Both the position numbers and the translations under genes were made by a program. Positions 9,876-18,676 of a stretch of DNA of 64,000 nucleotides are shown piece after piece. The DNA comes from Evansella sp. AB-P1. Lineage in GTDB: Bacteria > Bacillota > Bacilli > Bacillales > Salisediminibacteriaceae. Position 1 is the first letter of the stretch. Each line of letters starts with the position of its first letter. The notes below the pieces were generated by a model that was not told the DNA's origin, did not search any database, and worked only from the letters and a program-made list of their open reading frames with translations. The stretch covers positions 124,001 through 188,000 of the forward strand of contig NZ_JARUKY010000008.1 of NCBI RefSeq assembly GCF_029688925.1, written 5' to 3'.

Positions 9876-9884
9876 TTTTGTTCA

Positions 9885-9928
9885 TTCAAGAGGAGATCCT
9901 TGTCATAAATACAAGGATCTCCTTTGAA
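9885..9928. terminator. Bidirectional terminator between the DUF624 gene and uxaB
   Basis: A long stem with AGGAGATCCTTGT opposite ACAAGGATCTCCT and a 7-nt CATAAAT loop, extended by TTCAA/TTGAA on the outside. It lies between convergent stop codons. Confidence 0.85.
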
Positions 9929-9947
9929 CGATAAGACTTTTATATGC

Positions 9948-11465
9948 TTACTTATTGTTAACTAAGCTCTCAACGCTTGCTTTCATACCATTATCAACAA
10001 TTTGTTGTAAATAATCACTTACAGCATCCGTTAAGCCGTTAATGTCATTTAGATCTTCACTCCAGATGTCTTTGTTTCCTAATAATGAAGTAACTAGTTC
10101 CTTCACAGTTGCTTCACCATTATCAACTTTCCCCCATCCAGCAAGTACCGCTTGAATAACTTCATCGTTTTCACGCATAGTATACTCTTCACCATTACGA
10201 CTACCTACTAATGCATCCCCTTCTTGACGAATAGGGCGATAGAATGCGAACAATGAAGCTAATGAGAAGACGATAGTTTTTGGTAATGTTCCTTCTTGCT
10301 CTGCAAATCTTTGTAATGAAGGAAGAATACGAGACTTGTACTTATACACTGCATTCAATCCAATATCCAATAAGAAATGCTTGTTGTATGGATTTAAGAA
10401 GCGTTCTACAACTGAATCGACAAATTGCTTCTTTTCACCTTCATCAGAACGTACAGTTGGCACTAACTCTTCAAAGCCTTGGTCTACGAATTTACGTAGC
10501 GTTTCGTTTTCCATTACCTCTAATACAGTGTCAACACCATATAAATAAGAAGCCGAGAACATCATTGTGTGTGGTGCATTTAAAAGGCGTACTTTTAACT
10601 CACGGTGAGGTGTAATGTCTCCCCATTTAATGTTTAAACCAGCTTTATGGAAAGGAATTTTTTCTTGTACTACTTCGTCACCATCAACAGCGAACATGTG
10701 GTATGGCTCACCTACAGTGATAAGGTTATCTTTATATCCTAAAAGCTCACGGAATTCTTCAACAGCATCACGTGGATAACCAGTAACAATTCGATCTACT
10801 AACGTGTTACAGAAACGGTTATTATCGCTTAACCATTGTGTGAATTCAGCAGGTAACTTCCACTCTTCAGCTAAACGGAATACTAACTCTTTTAATTTTG
10901 TCGCGTTTTCTTCAATCAATTCACAAGGAATAATAATTAACCCTGATTCCGGGCTACCATTAAATGCTTTGTAACGGTGGTATAAAAGAGATGTAAGTTT
11001 AGCTGGGTAAGATTCTGGCGTTTTACCTTCTTCAAATTCTTCTTTTACATAAGTAATCCCTGCTTCAGTAGTATTAGAAATTACAATTTCTAAATCTTTA
11101 GATGCTGCAACAGCTTGAACATCTTCCCATTGTGTGTAAGGATTTAATCCACGAGAGATAGAAGAAATCACTTCACTTTTTTCGACAACTTCTCCGTTTT
11201 GTACTCCTCTTAACACAACAGTGTATAGACCATCTTGGTCGTTAAGCATTTGAATAACTGGCCCTTGGTTAATAGGTTGTACAACTACCGCTTTTCCATT
11301 AAATACACCTTGCTTGTTCATTTGGTGGATTAGCCAGTCGATAAATCCACGTAAGAAGTTACCTTCACCAATTTGAAGTACTTTCTCTGGTAAATTGTCT
11401 TGGATGTTAAATTCTACCGCTGATGACATGTCTGCCTTTGTAATTGTTTTGTTCAATTCTTTCAT
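9948..11465 (-). CDS. uxaB: Tagaturonate reductase (altronate oxidoreductase)
   Basis: Reduces D-tagaturonate to D-altronate with NADH, the second step of the galacturonate isomerase pathway. It belongs to the polyol-specific long-chain dehydrogenase family: an N-terminal dinucleotide-binding stretch with VLQIGEGNFLRGFIDW near residue 30, and the conserved KVRLLNAPHTMM segment that contributes the active-site Lys and Asn/His residues. I take the ATG at 11465 because AGAGGTG lies about 8 nt before it; an upstream in-frame GTG at 11474 lies inside that ribosome-binding site. At 505 residues it is slightly longer than the E. coli enzyme (about 483). Confidence 0.9.
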   Translation of the reverse strand: MKELNKTITKADMSSAVEFNIQDNLPEKVLQIGEGNFLRGFIDWLIHQMNKQGVFNGKAVVVQPINQGPVIQMLNDQDGLYTVVLRGVQNGEVVEKSEVISSISRGLNPYTQWEDVQAVAASKDLEIVISNTTEAGITYVKEEFEEGKTPESYPAKLTSLLYHRYKAFNGSPESGLIIIPCELIEENATKLKELVFRLAEEWKLPAEFTQWLSDNNRFCNTLVDRIVTGYPRDAVEEFRELLGYKDNLITVGEPYHMFAVDGDEVVQEKIPFHKAGLNIKWGDITPHRELKVRLLNAPHTMMFSASYLYGVDTVLEVMENETLRKFVDQGFEELVPTVRSDEGEKKQFVDSVVERFLNPYNKHFLLDIGLNAVYKYKSRILPSLQRFAEQEGTLPKTIVFSLASLFAFYRPIRQEGDALVGSRNGEEYTMRENDEVIQAVLAGWGKVDNGEATVKELVTSLLGNKDIWSEDLNDINGLTDAVSDYLQQIVDNGMKASVESLVNNK

Positions 11466-11595
11466 CCTATGCACCTCTTCTTTTAAATTTACTTGCGTTG
11501 CTATGATACTAAGTATGTCTTATAGATATAGAGCTTTTATGTATTTTAGCCCTATATATGTACGGACTGTTTTTATAATACCACTATTGTATGAT

Positions 11596-11621
11596 CGGTA
11601 TACTAATCGTACAGTATACCG
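11596..11621. promoter_or_regulatory. 26-bp inverted repeat upstream of uxaB
   Basis: Perfect 9-bp arms CGGTATACT and AGTATACCG are separated by 8 nt. Each arm contains GGTATAC, which resembles the GGTATACC core of ExuR/UxuR operators known from enterobacteria. It lies about 130 bp upstream of the uxaB start. A smaller ATACT/AGTAT palindrome follows near 11507-11517. Confidence 0.55.
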
Positions 11622-11681
11622 AACACCAACAGGGTTGTTATACATTTTCTTCACATGAATTTATGTGAATAGAAACTGTAA

Positions 11682-13175
11682 TTATAGAATTACGCCATCT
11701 TTGAAAATTGAAATTTCTTTAAAACCATATTTTTCATTGTTAGCTTTTAAATCACCAGAAGCTAACTGAATAATATATTCGAAAAACTCATCTGTAAGTT
11801 CATCTTTATCCTTACCGTGTACTAATTGACCTGCATCGAAGTCAATCCAGTTTTTCTTCTTGTTATAAAGCTCAGTGTTCGTTGAAATTTTTACAGTTGG
11901 AACTGGTCCACCAAATGGTGTTCCACGACCTGTAGTAAATAACACAATGTGAGCACCAGAAGCTGCTAACGCTGTAACAGAAACTAAGTCATTTCCTGGT
12001 CCCTGAAGTAAAGTTAATCCATCTTCCTTCATGCGATCACCATATGGAAGTACATCAACAACTTCAGCAAAGCCACCCTTTTGAACATTACCAAGTGATT
12101 TTTCTTCAAGAGTAGTAATACCACCTTTTTTATTACCAGGAGATGGGTTTTCATAAACATTTTGATCATGTTTAATGAAATACTCTTTAAAGTCATTTAC
12201 AAGATCAACAATCTTAGTAAATGTCGCTTCATCTTTTGCTCTTTCCATTAGCATTTCTTCTGCACCGAATAATTCTGGTGTTTCAGTTAATACTGTAGAT
12301 CCTCCATGGCTAATTAACTTATCTGAGAAAGAACCAAGTAGAGGGTTACCAGTAATACCTGAGAATCCGTCAGATCCTCCACACTTCAATCCAACTTTCA
12401 GTTTAGAAACAGGAACTGGTTCACGTTCGAATGACTTCGCATACGATACTAAATCTTCCATTAAGTCCATTGCTTCTTCAATTTCATCGTCAGCAATTTG
12501 TACTTCTAAGAATTTTACACGGTTTTCATCATAGTCACCAAGTACTTCTTTAAATACATCAATGTAATTATTTTCACAGCCTAATCCCATTACTAGAATA
12601 GAAGCAGCATTAGGGTGGTGAACTAAATTACTAAGGATTTTTTGCGTATTGTGAAGGTCATCTCCTAATTGAGAACAGCCAAATAAATGAGGATAGTGAT
12701 ATACTCCGTCAAGATTTTCGTCCTTATATTGGTCGTTTGCCATCTTAGCAACTGCTTCTGCTGTTTTATTGATACAGCCAACAGTGTTAATTACCCAGAT
12801 TTCATTACGAATTCCGACTTCACCATTTTTACGTACATATCCATTAAATGTTCTTTCACTAGCACCCTTCTTTACTTTTGAAGGCTTAGGATTATATGAA
12901 TATTCTAACGTACCTGATAAGTTCGTTTTTACATTGTGAGTATGAACCCAGCTACCTGCTTCGATACGTTCTTTTGCACTACCAATTGGATAACCAAATT
13001 TGATTACGTTCTCATTTTGATCAATTGTTTCTAACGCAATCTTATGACCTGATGGAATATCCTCAGTAATTTTAATTTTCTTATCCCCAACTTCTAGGAT
13101 GTCACCAGTTTTATATTCTTTTAACGACACGACTACGTTATCGGTTTTGTTTACAACTATATGGGTAGATGCCAT
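11682..13175 (-). CDS. uxaA: Altronate dehydratase
   Basis: Dehydrates D-altronate to 2-keto-3-deoxygluconate. The 497-residue protein has an N-terminal SAF-like domain of about 100 residues followed by the large UxaA/GarD catalytic domain, with conserved segments such as GCSQLGDD, GLKCGGSDGFSGI and GPGNDLVS. Length equals E. coli UxaA (about 495). An upstream in-frame ATG at 13226 would translate the operator, so I take the ATG at 13175, which is preceded by GGAGG at 5 nt. It has its own strong promoter with a palindromic operator over the likely transcription start. Confidence 0.92.
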   Translation of the reverse strand: MASTHIVVNKTDNVVVSLKEYKTGDILEVGDKKIKITEDIPSGHKIALETIDQNENVIKFGYPIGSAKERIEAGSWVHTHNVKTNLSGTLEYSYNPKPSKVKKGASERTFNGYVRKNGEVGIRNEIWVINTVGCINKTAEAVAKMANDQYKDENLDGVYHYPHLFGCSQLGDDLHNTQKILSNLVHHPNAASILVMGLGCENNYIDVFKEVLGDYDENRVKFLEVQIADDEIEEAMDLMEDLVSYAKSFEREPVPVSKLKVGLKCGGSDGFSGITGNPLLGSFSDKLISHGGSTVLTETPELFGAEEMLMERAKDEATFTKIVDLVNDFKEYFIKHDQNVYENPSPGNKKGGITTLEEKSLGNVQKGGFAEVVDVLPYGDRMKEDGLTLLQGPGNDLVSVTALAASGAHIVLFTTGRGTPFGGPVPTVKISTNTELYNKKKNWIDFDAGQLVHGKDKDELTDEFFEYIIQLASGDLKANNEKYGFKEISIFKDGVIL

Positions 13176-13201
13176 AATATCCTCCTTAAATTTTCGTTGT
13201 A

Positions 13202-13223
13202 AAAATAACAACGTTGTTATTTT
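13202..13223. promoter_or_regulatory. LacI-type operator of uxaA
   Basis: A perfect 22-bp palindrome centred on CG at 13212/13213, core ATAACAACGTTGTTAT with AAA/TTT extensions. It begins 2 bp downstream of the -10 hexamer and so covers the likely +1, a repressor position. The central CG is typical of LacI-family operators. Confidence 0.75.
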
Positions 13224-13224
13224 C

Positions 13225-13253
13225 ATTATAAATAGAATTCCCTAAAAAGTCAA
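13225..13253 (-). promoter_or_regulatory. Strong sigma-A promoter of uxaA
   Basis: On the minus strand, TTGACT (13248-13253), 17 nt, TATAAT (13225-13230). This is near-consensus and directly abuts the 22-bp palindrome. Confidence 0.8.
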
Positions 13254-13304
13254 TGAGCAAATCTTTTACTTTAATGGTATGATATAAGATTCATATAATC
13301 AAGG

Positions 13305-14135
13305 TTATTTTGAAACTTGTCCACGAATATTTTCAATAAAGAATTTTGTTTCTCGCCTTTCTTCCGTTGTTTTCGCATGCTCCATGATGATGTTTACTTG
13401 AGGCTTATATTGATTCAATAGTTTCATATATAATTCGTAGTTCATTTCCCCTTGACCAGCTCGAACAGTGTGCAATTCATTATCATCAAGAATAATACGA
13501 TCCTTCGCATGTGCGGCAACAATACGGTCCCCCAGTAATTCAAATGCTTCTTCAATCACTTGATCTTGTTCTTTAAAATTATGCGTTTTTAACAAGTTTC
13601 CAGGGTCTATAACAACTCCAATATTAGACGACGGTACCTCCTCCATCATTTGTTTTAATTGTGCTGCTGATTCGATTAGGTGGTCATTCGCTGGTTCAAT
13701 ACCGACAATTACTCCCCACTTTTCCGCTTCCTCTACAAGTTCTTCTATTGATTCCCTTAGTGTTACCCAATCACTGTCATCCACTTCTCCTTTTGGTTTT
13801 CCAACCTCCATTGCAACAATAGGTGCACCTAAGTGAGGGGCATAGCGAATTAATTCTTTAAAGCGTTCAATATTTTCCCGTCTTTTCTGCTCATCTCGAT
13901 CATAAAAATGCAAGTAACAAGCGAGAACGGAAATAGATACACCATTCTTAGCAAATTCTTCCTTAATGTCTTTTGCTAGCCCTGGATTTAACAACCCCCC
14001 TTTATTGAAGTCATAATCTTCAATTGCCTTCCACATTGCTAACTGAACATGCTTAAAACCTTCTGATCCAATCTCATATGCAAGTTGTTTATAAGGTAGT
14101 TTTCCGAATAAATGTGCTAAAATTCCTACTGACAT
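13305..14135 (-). CDS. Sugar phosphate isomerase/epimerase family (xylose-isomerase-like TIM barrel)
   Basis: A 276-residue protein of the AP-endonuclease-2-like TIM barrel superfamily, with EVGKPKGE near residue 110, GIEPANDH in the middle, VIDPGNLL and HAKDR in the second half, and a late EHAKTT. Acidic and His residues in these motifs normally bind a divalent metal. The family includes keto-sugar epimerases and isomerases, and the substrate cannot be read here. Position in the uronate locus and next to a Gfo/Idh/MocA gene suggests a sugar-acid or inositol-like side substrate. AGAGGAG precedes the ATG by 8 nt, and a copy of the GGTCTAC element lies just upstream. Confidence 0.7.
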   Translation of the reverse strand: MSVGILAHLFGKLPYKQLAYEIGSEGFKHVQLAMWKAIEDYDFNKGGLLNPGLAKDIKEEFAKNGVSISVLACYLHFYDRDEQKRRENIERFKELIRYAPHLGAPIVAMEVGKPKGEVDDSDWVTLRESIEELVEEAEKWGVIVGIEPANDHLIESAAQLKQMMEEVPSSNIGVVIDPGNLLKTHNFKEQDQVIEEAFELLGDRIVAAHAKDRIILDDNELHTVRAGQGEMNYELYMKLLNQYKPQVNIIMEHAKTTEERRETKFFIENIRGQVSK

Positions 14136-14181
14136 TATTACATCTCCTCTGTTTTCAATTTTTCAAGAAAGACCAATACTT

Positions 14182-14234
14182 ATTTTTATGGTAGACCGCC
14201 CCTGCAAGAGAAATTTGCACCCGGGTGGATGAAA
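14182..14234. promoter_or_regulatory. GGTCTAC element, copy 3
   Basis: On the minus strand it reads TTTTCATCCA, 17 nt, CTTGCAGGGGCGGTCTACC, then ATAAAAAT, gap-free collinear with the 7645-7697 copy. It sits about 50 bp before the start codon of the TIM-barrel gene. Confidence 0.5.
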
Positions 14235-14239
14235 ATTTT

Positions 14240-14335
14240 ATTTTCAAGGGTGATTCTTACGTTACATGCGGACGCTATCCGCGTGCACGACCTCAACTTC
14301 CTAAAATTTACACAGTAAGCTTTTAGGGGGATTTT
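14240..14335. repeat. GC-rich intergenic block with hairpins
   Basis: Between the Gfo/Idh stop and copy 3 lie two potential hairpins: GCGGA...TCCGC near 14269-14284, and CCTAAAA...TTTTAGG at 14300-14327 with an inner TTAC/GTAA. The block is much richer in G+C than its surroundings. It resembles intergenic repeats I recall from Bacillaceae genomes, but I cannot confirm that here. Confidence 0.35.
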
Positions 14336-14357
14336 CGTCTCGTGCTGATCCTATCTT

Positions 14358-15350
14358 TTAACTAAAAGTCTTTATTGGTTCGCCGCATTTTTCATAAATA
14401 TCAATAATTAATTCAGTTGCTTTTTTTGCAGATTCACCATCAATAAATGGAGGATTGTTCGTTTCAATGGCTTTAATAAAATCCATTGCAAGTTCTTTAA
14501 AGAGTGCTTCATTACTAGAATCACTACTACTAAAATCAGGTAATGGAACACCAGGAACATCGAAATTAATAATTTCATCATAATTTGCTGTTATTGAACC
14601 TTTCGTTCCTGAGATTTCAATTCCTTCATTTTTTAGCCCATAGCTTGCAGTTGATGCTTCAATCATGCCAATTGCCCCATTATTGTATTTCACAAGGGCA
14701 TAGCCATGATCCTCAGTCTCAATGTCATGATACACTTGAAAGCGTTTTCCTTGAAGTACCTCTTTATATCCTCCACATAACCATAATGCTAAATCAATAA
14801 TATGACTTCCTTGTTGGATAAATGGTCCGCCACCATCAAGAGCTTTCGTTCCATGCCATGAATCGTAATATTCCTTTGGTCGAAAGTGCTTAATTGTCAC
14901 ATCAAAGACCATTATTCTACCAAGCTTTCCAGAGTCAACTACCTCTTTTATAAATCGGAGATGCTGTATGAATCTACGCATATAAGAAACTGCTAGCTTA
15001 ACACCATGTTTTTCACAGCTACTAATCATTTCCTCTTGTTTTTTTGGTGAAATATCTAACGGTTTTTCACACAGACAATGTAGTCCTAATTGAGAAGCAG
15101 TCATTACTGCATCATAATGTAACGCATTTGGTGTACAAATAATTGCAGCAGTAGCTCTTCCTTGATGAGATACTTCCTTTACATCAATCCCAAAGTTAGA
15201 AATATTATGTGTTTCTGCAAAAGCCTTCACTCTTTCCAAGTTGCGACCAACAACACCTACTATTTCTGCATCATCAACATTTGAGAAAGCATTTAAATAA
15301 GCCTTACTTATATTACCGTGACCAATTAAGATAAGTCTATGCTTAGACAA
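14358..15350 (-). CDS. Gfo/Idh/MocA family oxidoreductase
   Basis: An NAD(P)-dependent oxidoreductase of about 330 residues. The N-terminal Rossmann fold starts HRLILIGHGNISKAY, the CEKPLDIS segment carries the family's active-site EKP, and the later DGGGPFIQQGSHIIDLALWL contains the usual GG..D.G.H.ID motif. I choose a TTG start at 15350: the upstream ATG at 15368 would translate AAAGGAGGGG, clearly the ribosome-binding site, which lies at proper spacing from the TTG. The family oxidises sugars, inositols or their phosphates; the substrate here is unknown. Confidence 0.75.
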   Translation of the reverse strand: MSKHRLILIGHGNISKAYLNAFSNVDDAEIVGVVGRNLERVKAFAETHNISNFGIDVKEVSHQGRATAAIICTPNALHYDAVMTASQLGLHCLCEKPLDISPKKQEEMISSCEKHGVKLAVSYMRRFIQHLRFIKEVVDSGKLGRIMVFDVTIKHFRPKEYYDSWHGTKALDGGGPFIQQGSHIIDLALWLCGGYKEVLQGKRFQVYHDIETEDHGYALVKYNNGAIGMIEASTASYGLKNEGIEISGTKGSITANYDEIINFDVPGVPLPDFSSSDSSNEALFKELAMDFIKAIETNNPPFIDGESAKKATELIIDIYEKCGEPIKTFS

Positions 15351-15462
15351 AATTTCCCCTCCTTTCATTCATTAAAAATTTTTAAAATAACTAACATTTG
15401 TCGTTGCCCACATGACGTGGGCAACTAGTAAGACATTACATTGCTAAAACTCTAACCTTCTT

Positions 15463-17037
15463 TTATATTGATAATTTTACTTCCGATGGATTAACTCCTT
15501 CTTTAACAACAAATTTATCTTTTTCATCTACAAGATTAGAGTGACAAGACATATTTTCTGTTTTTTCACCTGATACTTGTAAATAGATATTCGAATCTTT
15601 CGTAGTAGTGAATTGATTTATAGAAGTATTAACACAATTTTCTAAAGAAAATAAAGGTCCATTTTCTACTGTGATGGCTACATTTGAAAAATTTACGTCT
15701 TTGCATTGAGAGCCTGTAATACCACTTTTTGATACAAGCGATAGGTTTTCAAAAGTAATTCCTTCTAGAGGCATTTCTGGCAAGCCCTTCATTAGGATTG
15801 CCGTTTCTGAACCAGTACTTACGATATTACGTATATCCACATGTCTAAAAATTGGAGTTTCTTCTGTTACTGGTACTACCCCTTTCACTACATCTTCATC
15901 AGATATTTCGTAAAACATATGAAAAACAATAGCTTCCTTTTTGATGTTATTCATACAAATATTATTAATTACAATATTTTCTACTACTCCCCCACGTCCG
16001 CGAGTACTTTTAAATCGCAAACCAGTATCTGTGCCAAAGAAAGTACAGTCTGTTATACTAACATTTCTAACGCCACCAGACATTTCACTTCCTACAACGA
16101 AACCACCGTGTCCACTATAAACTTGGCAATCACGAATAGTGATATCTTCACTTGGGGTACCTAACTTTCGTCCTTCTTCATTTTTACCCGATTTAATGCA
16201 GATAGCATCATCACCTACATCAAAAATACAATTTTCAACGATTGCATAACGACATGCTTCTAGATCTAAACCATCCCCATTTTGTGAAAACCATGGATTT
16301 CTGACAGTTACATTTCTCATTGTCACATGTTGACATACAAATGGATGCACATTCCAAGCTGGTGAATTTTGAAAAGTTGGCCCTTCTAATAATACTCGTC
16401 TTGATCTTCTAATACTCACCATATTAGGACGTAAGAAGTCTCTAATTTGTTGATAATCATCTATGTTTTTAGATCCTTTTGCACGTAACTCTTTTAATAT
16501 CTTTGCACCATTTGCTGCCTGCTCAGTTGGCCACCATATCTCTTCTCTTTCTTTAGCGATAAATCCTCCTGATTTAATAAGTTTTTCCCATTGTATATCA
16601 GTCATTTTCCAGCGTTTTACTGGGCGCCACGCTTCACCGGATCCATCAAAGGTACCTTTCCCTGTAATCGCTACATCTTCAAGTCCTTCTCCGTCAATTG
16701 GTGATTGACATCGGATCACTTCTTCTCCTTCAAAAGTAGAATGGATAAGAGGGTAGTGATCAAAATTATCGCTAAATAAAACAACCGCACCAGATTCAAC
16801 ATGAAGGTTTAATTTGCTCTTTAAAGAAATTGGACCAGTCAACCAGATCCCTGCTGGAACGACGACTTTTCCTCCACCATTCTCTACACATGCTGAAATA
16901 GCATTTGCAAATGCTTCTGTGTTTAAATGCACGCCATCACCAATAGCACCAAAATCTGTTATACTAAATTCTTTATCCGGTATTTCAGGAAGTAAAACAT
17001 CAAACGTAGGTAGTGTTAATTTTTCTGAAGTTGTCAT
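15463..17037 (-). CDS. GH28 polygalacturonase (second copy, exo-type, probable)
   Basis: A 524-residue GH28 beta-helix enzyme, homologous to but clearly diverged from the one at 5816-7351. The catalytic motifs are intact: NGDGLD with D255, VGDDA with D276 and D277, SGHGG with H310, and RFK at 341-343. Like its paralogue it lacks a signal peptide and has a long insert at about residues 135-200, so it is probably a cytoplasmic exo-enzyme for (rhamno)galacturonan oligomers. A rhamnogalacturonan-type specificity is possible because a CE12 rhamnogalacturonan acetylesterase-like gene lies immediately upstream. AGGAGG precedes the ATG by 9 nt. Confidence 0.87.
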   Translation of the reverse strand: MTTSEKLTLPTFDVLLPEIPDKEFSITDFGAIGDGVHLNTEAFANAISACVENGGGKVVVPAGIWLTGPISLKSKLNLHVESGAVVLFSDNFDHYPLIHSTFEGEEVIRCQSPIDGEGLEDVAITGKGTFDGSGEAWRPVKRWKMTDIQWEKLIKSGGFIAKEREEIWWPTEQAANGAKILKELRAKGSKNIDDYQQIRDFLRPNMVSIRRSRRVLLEGPTFQNSPAWNVHPFVCQHVTMRNVTVRNPWFSQNGDGLDLEACRYAIVENCIFDVGDDAICIKSGKNEEGRKLGTPSEDITIRDCQVYSGHGGFVVGSEMSGGVRNVSITDCTFFGTDTGLRFKSTRGRGGVVENIVINNICMNNIKKEAIVFHMFYEISDEDVVKGVVPVTEETPIFRHVDIRNIVSTGSETAILMKGLPEMPLEGITFENLSLVSKSGITGSQCKDVNFSNVAITVENGPLFSLENCVNTSINQFTTTKDSNIYLQVSGEKTENMSCHSNLVDEKDKFVVKEGVNPSEVKLSI

Positions 17038-17090
17038 GTGAAAAAGCCTCCTAATATATATGTATAATAAACATTAAGTGTTTTCTTTTG

Positions 17091-17771
17091 CTATTCATTG
17101 ATATATTTTGCTAATCTTAGATTCATTGACTTAATTTCCTGTAAAACTAGTTTAACAATATGATGAGCTCCATACTCAGAGAAATGAGTGTTATCTTCTT
17201 CCCCATTAGGATAATTTAGTTCTTCTCCTGGCTTAAACCATAAGAAAAGCTTTTTTGTCTTCTCTGCTCCTAACTCTTCATATAGAATCCTACTTTTTTC
17301 TCCTAAATCTATCAACGGAATATTACATTCCTCAGCAAGCTCTTTCATTGCTATAGGATATTCACCGTGCGTTTCTTGAAACACTCCCTTTTCATCAAAA
17401 CTTCGACGTTGAACAGGAGTAATTAATATAGGTAATGCTCCACTATTTTCAGCTACCTGAATATATTCCTTTAAGTACTCTTTATATGTTGAATATGGAT
17501 CAGTGTGCCTTTCAAGATCATCCTTTTCATCGTTATGCCCAAATTGAATGAGCAAAAAGTCCCCTTCTTTAATATGGGCTTTTACTGGAGCTAGTCTTCC
17601 TTCATTAATAAAACTCTTCGAACTTCTGCCAGATGCAGCCTCATTATAAACTTTAGCATCTTTTGTTAAATATTGATCTAATACTTGGCCCCAGCCAGCT
17701 CTCGGCGCCCTCGAGGCATCATAGTTAGATAACGTGGAATCGCCTACAAGAAAAATATTTACATTTGCCAT
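17091..17771 (-). CDS. SGNH-family rhamnogalacturonan acetylesterase-like protein (CE12)
   Basis: A 226-residue SGNH hydrolase. Block I is FLVGDSTLSNY with the nucleophilic Ser, block II is NEAASGRSS with Gly, block III is IQFGHNDEKDD with Asn, and block V is DNTHFSEYGA with the Asp and His. This arrangement is that of CE12 enzymes such as YesT and RhgT, which remove acetyl groups from rhamnogalacturonan-I. There is no signal peptide, as for YesT. I use the ATG at 17771, which follows GTGGGGG at about 6 nt; a GTG at 17783 is inside that site. It stands in a run with the uronate-dehydrogenase-like gene and GH28. Confidence 0.82.
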   Translation of the reverse strand: MANVNIFLVGDSTLSNYDASRAPRAGWGQVLDQYLTKDAKVYNEAASGRSSKSFINEGRLAPVKAHIKEGDFLLIQFGHNDEKDDLERHTDPYSTYKEYLKEYIQVAENSGALPILITPVQRRSFDEKGVFQETHGEYPIAMKELAEECNIPLIDLGEKSRILYEELGAEKTKKLFLWFKPGEELNYPNGEEDNTHFSEYGAHHIVKLVLQEIKSMNLRLAKYINE

Positions 17772-17860
17772 GTATACCCCCACTTATGTATTTATAATTT
17801 TAAGTTTATATTATGATTAGTAGTAAAATTTCTATACCTACAGGTTTTTAATAATAACCT

Positions 17861-18607
17861 TTACAATAGATCATCACTGTTTATTAATGACTTAAATCCT
17901 AATTCTTCTTCTGCACTAGTCATATCCCATGGTTTTCCACAATTATTCGAAACGCCATAGTACGTTCCAAACTTCACTTTTGCTTCTATTGCATTACGAA
18001 ACAATTGAGCTACGTCATCATCTGTAAAAATAGTCTTTTTTAGTCTGGGATCTTGTTGGATTGCTATTTTTTCGTTTTTTGAAGGAACTGAGCCAATACG
18101 AATATTTATTACAGAAATATTATGATTGATAGAAAAAATAAAACCTGCTTGTTCTGATGCTAATTTTAAAAGACCATAAACACTTCTCATTTTTGGATAA
18201 TCATTAACATTAATTTCTCGACCTAATAACGAATCACCATTTTTTTCATAATAGTCTGTAACATGGTTACTACTTGCGAAAATAACTTTAGGTATTTCAA
18301 AAGTAGCAGCTATCATCAAAATATAATATGTGGCTTTGAAGTATACATTTGTCATACTATCAAAATGATTGATTTCTTCTATTGGTCCATTTGTATCAAT
18401 TTTTAATAAATTTATAATTGTGTTTGTATCTCTTGGAATCTTAGACATTAATTCGTGGTAATTTGTTGCATCTCCATGAATAAATTCTACACCGTCAATT
18501 TCTAAGGGAGTTTGGTCAATGATAACAATGCGATATACTGAGGATAAGTCATTCGCAAGAATTTTTCCAACTGTCCCAGCTCCACCAATAATAACAACCT
18601 TCTTCAT
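17861..18607 (-). CDS. NAD-dependent epimerase/dehydratase family, uronate-dehydrogenase-like
   Basis: A 248-residue short-chain dehydrogenase-like protein: nucleotide-binding GGAGTVGK near residue 8, FASSNHVTDYY near 110, the YxxxK catalytic pair in YGLLK, and INIRIGSVPS. The FASSNH..YY and RIGS blocks are the ones I associate with bacterial uronate dehydrogenases, which oxidise galacturonate or glucuronate to the aldarolactone. If active, it would give an oxidative route beside the UxaC isomerase route, but no aldarate dehydratase is visible in the window. It heads the run to CE12, GH28 and Gfo/Idh. Confidence 0.6.
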   Translation of the reverse strand: MKKVVIIGGAGTVGKILANDLSSVYRIVIIDQTPLEIDGVEFIHGDATNYHELMSKIPRDTNTIINLLKIDTNGPIEEINHFDSMTNVYFKATYYILMIAATFEIPKVIFASSNHVTDYYEKNGDSLLGREINVNDYPKMRSVYGLLKLASEQAGFIFSINHNISVINIRIGSVPSKNEKIAIQQDPRLKKTIFTDDDVAQLFRNAIEAKVKFGTYYGVSNNCGKPWDMTSAEEELGFKSLINSDDLL

Positions 18608-18676
18608 TTAATAAAATCATCCCTTCGTTATTACATAAAAGTTTCCATTTATTAATTTTTACCTGTATGGGTTGTT

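Noticed and set aside
11650-11669. TTCACAT/ATGTGAA hairpin after uxaA
   Set aside because: Only 7-bp arms and no clear T-run on the minus strand, so I do not call it a terminator.
12175-12534. Plus-strand frame of 119 codons opposite uxaA
   Set aside because: Antisense shadow; uxaA motifs are intact on the other strand.
13176-13226. N-terminal extension of UxaA starting at 13226
   Set aside because: It would translate across the 22-bp operator and promoter start region; the ATG at 13175 has a perfect GGAGG.
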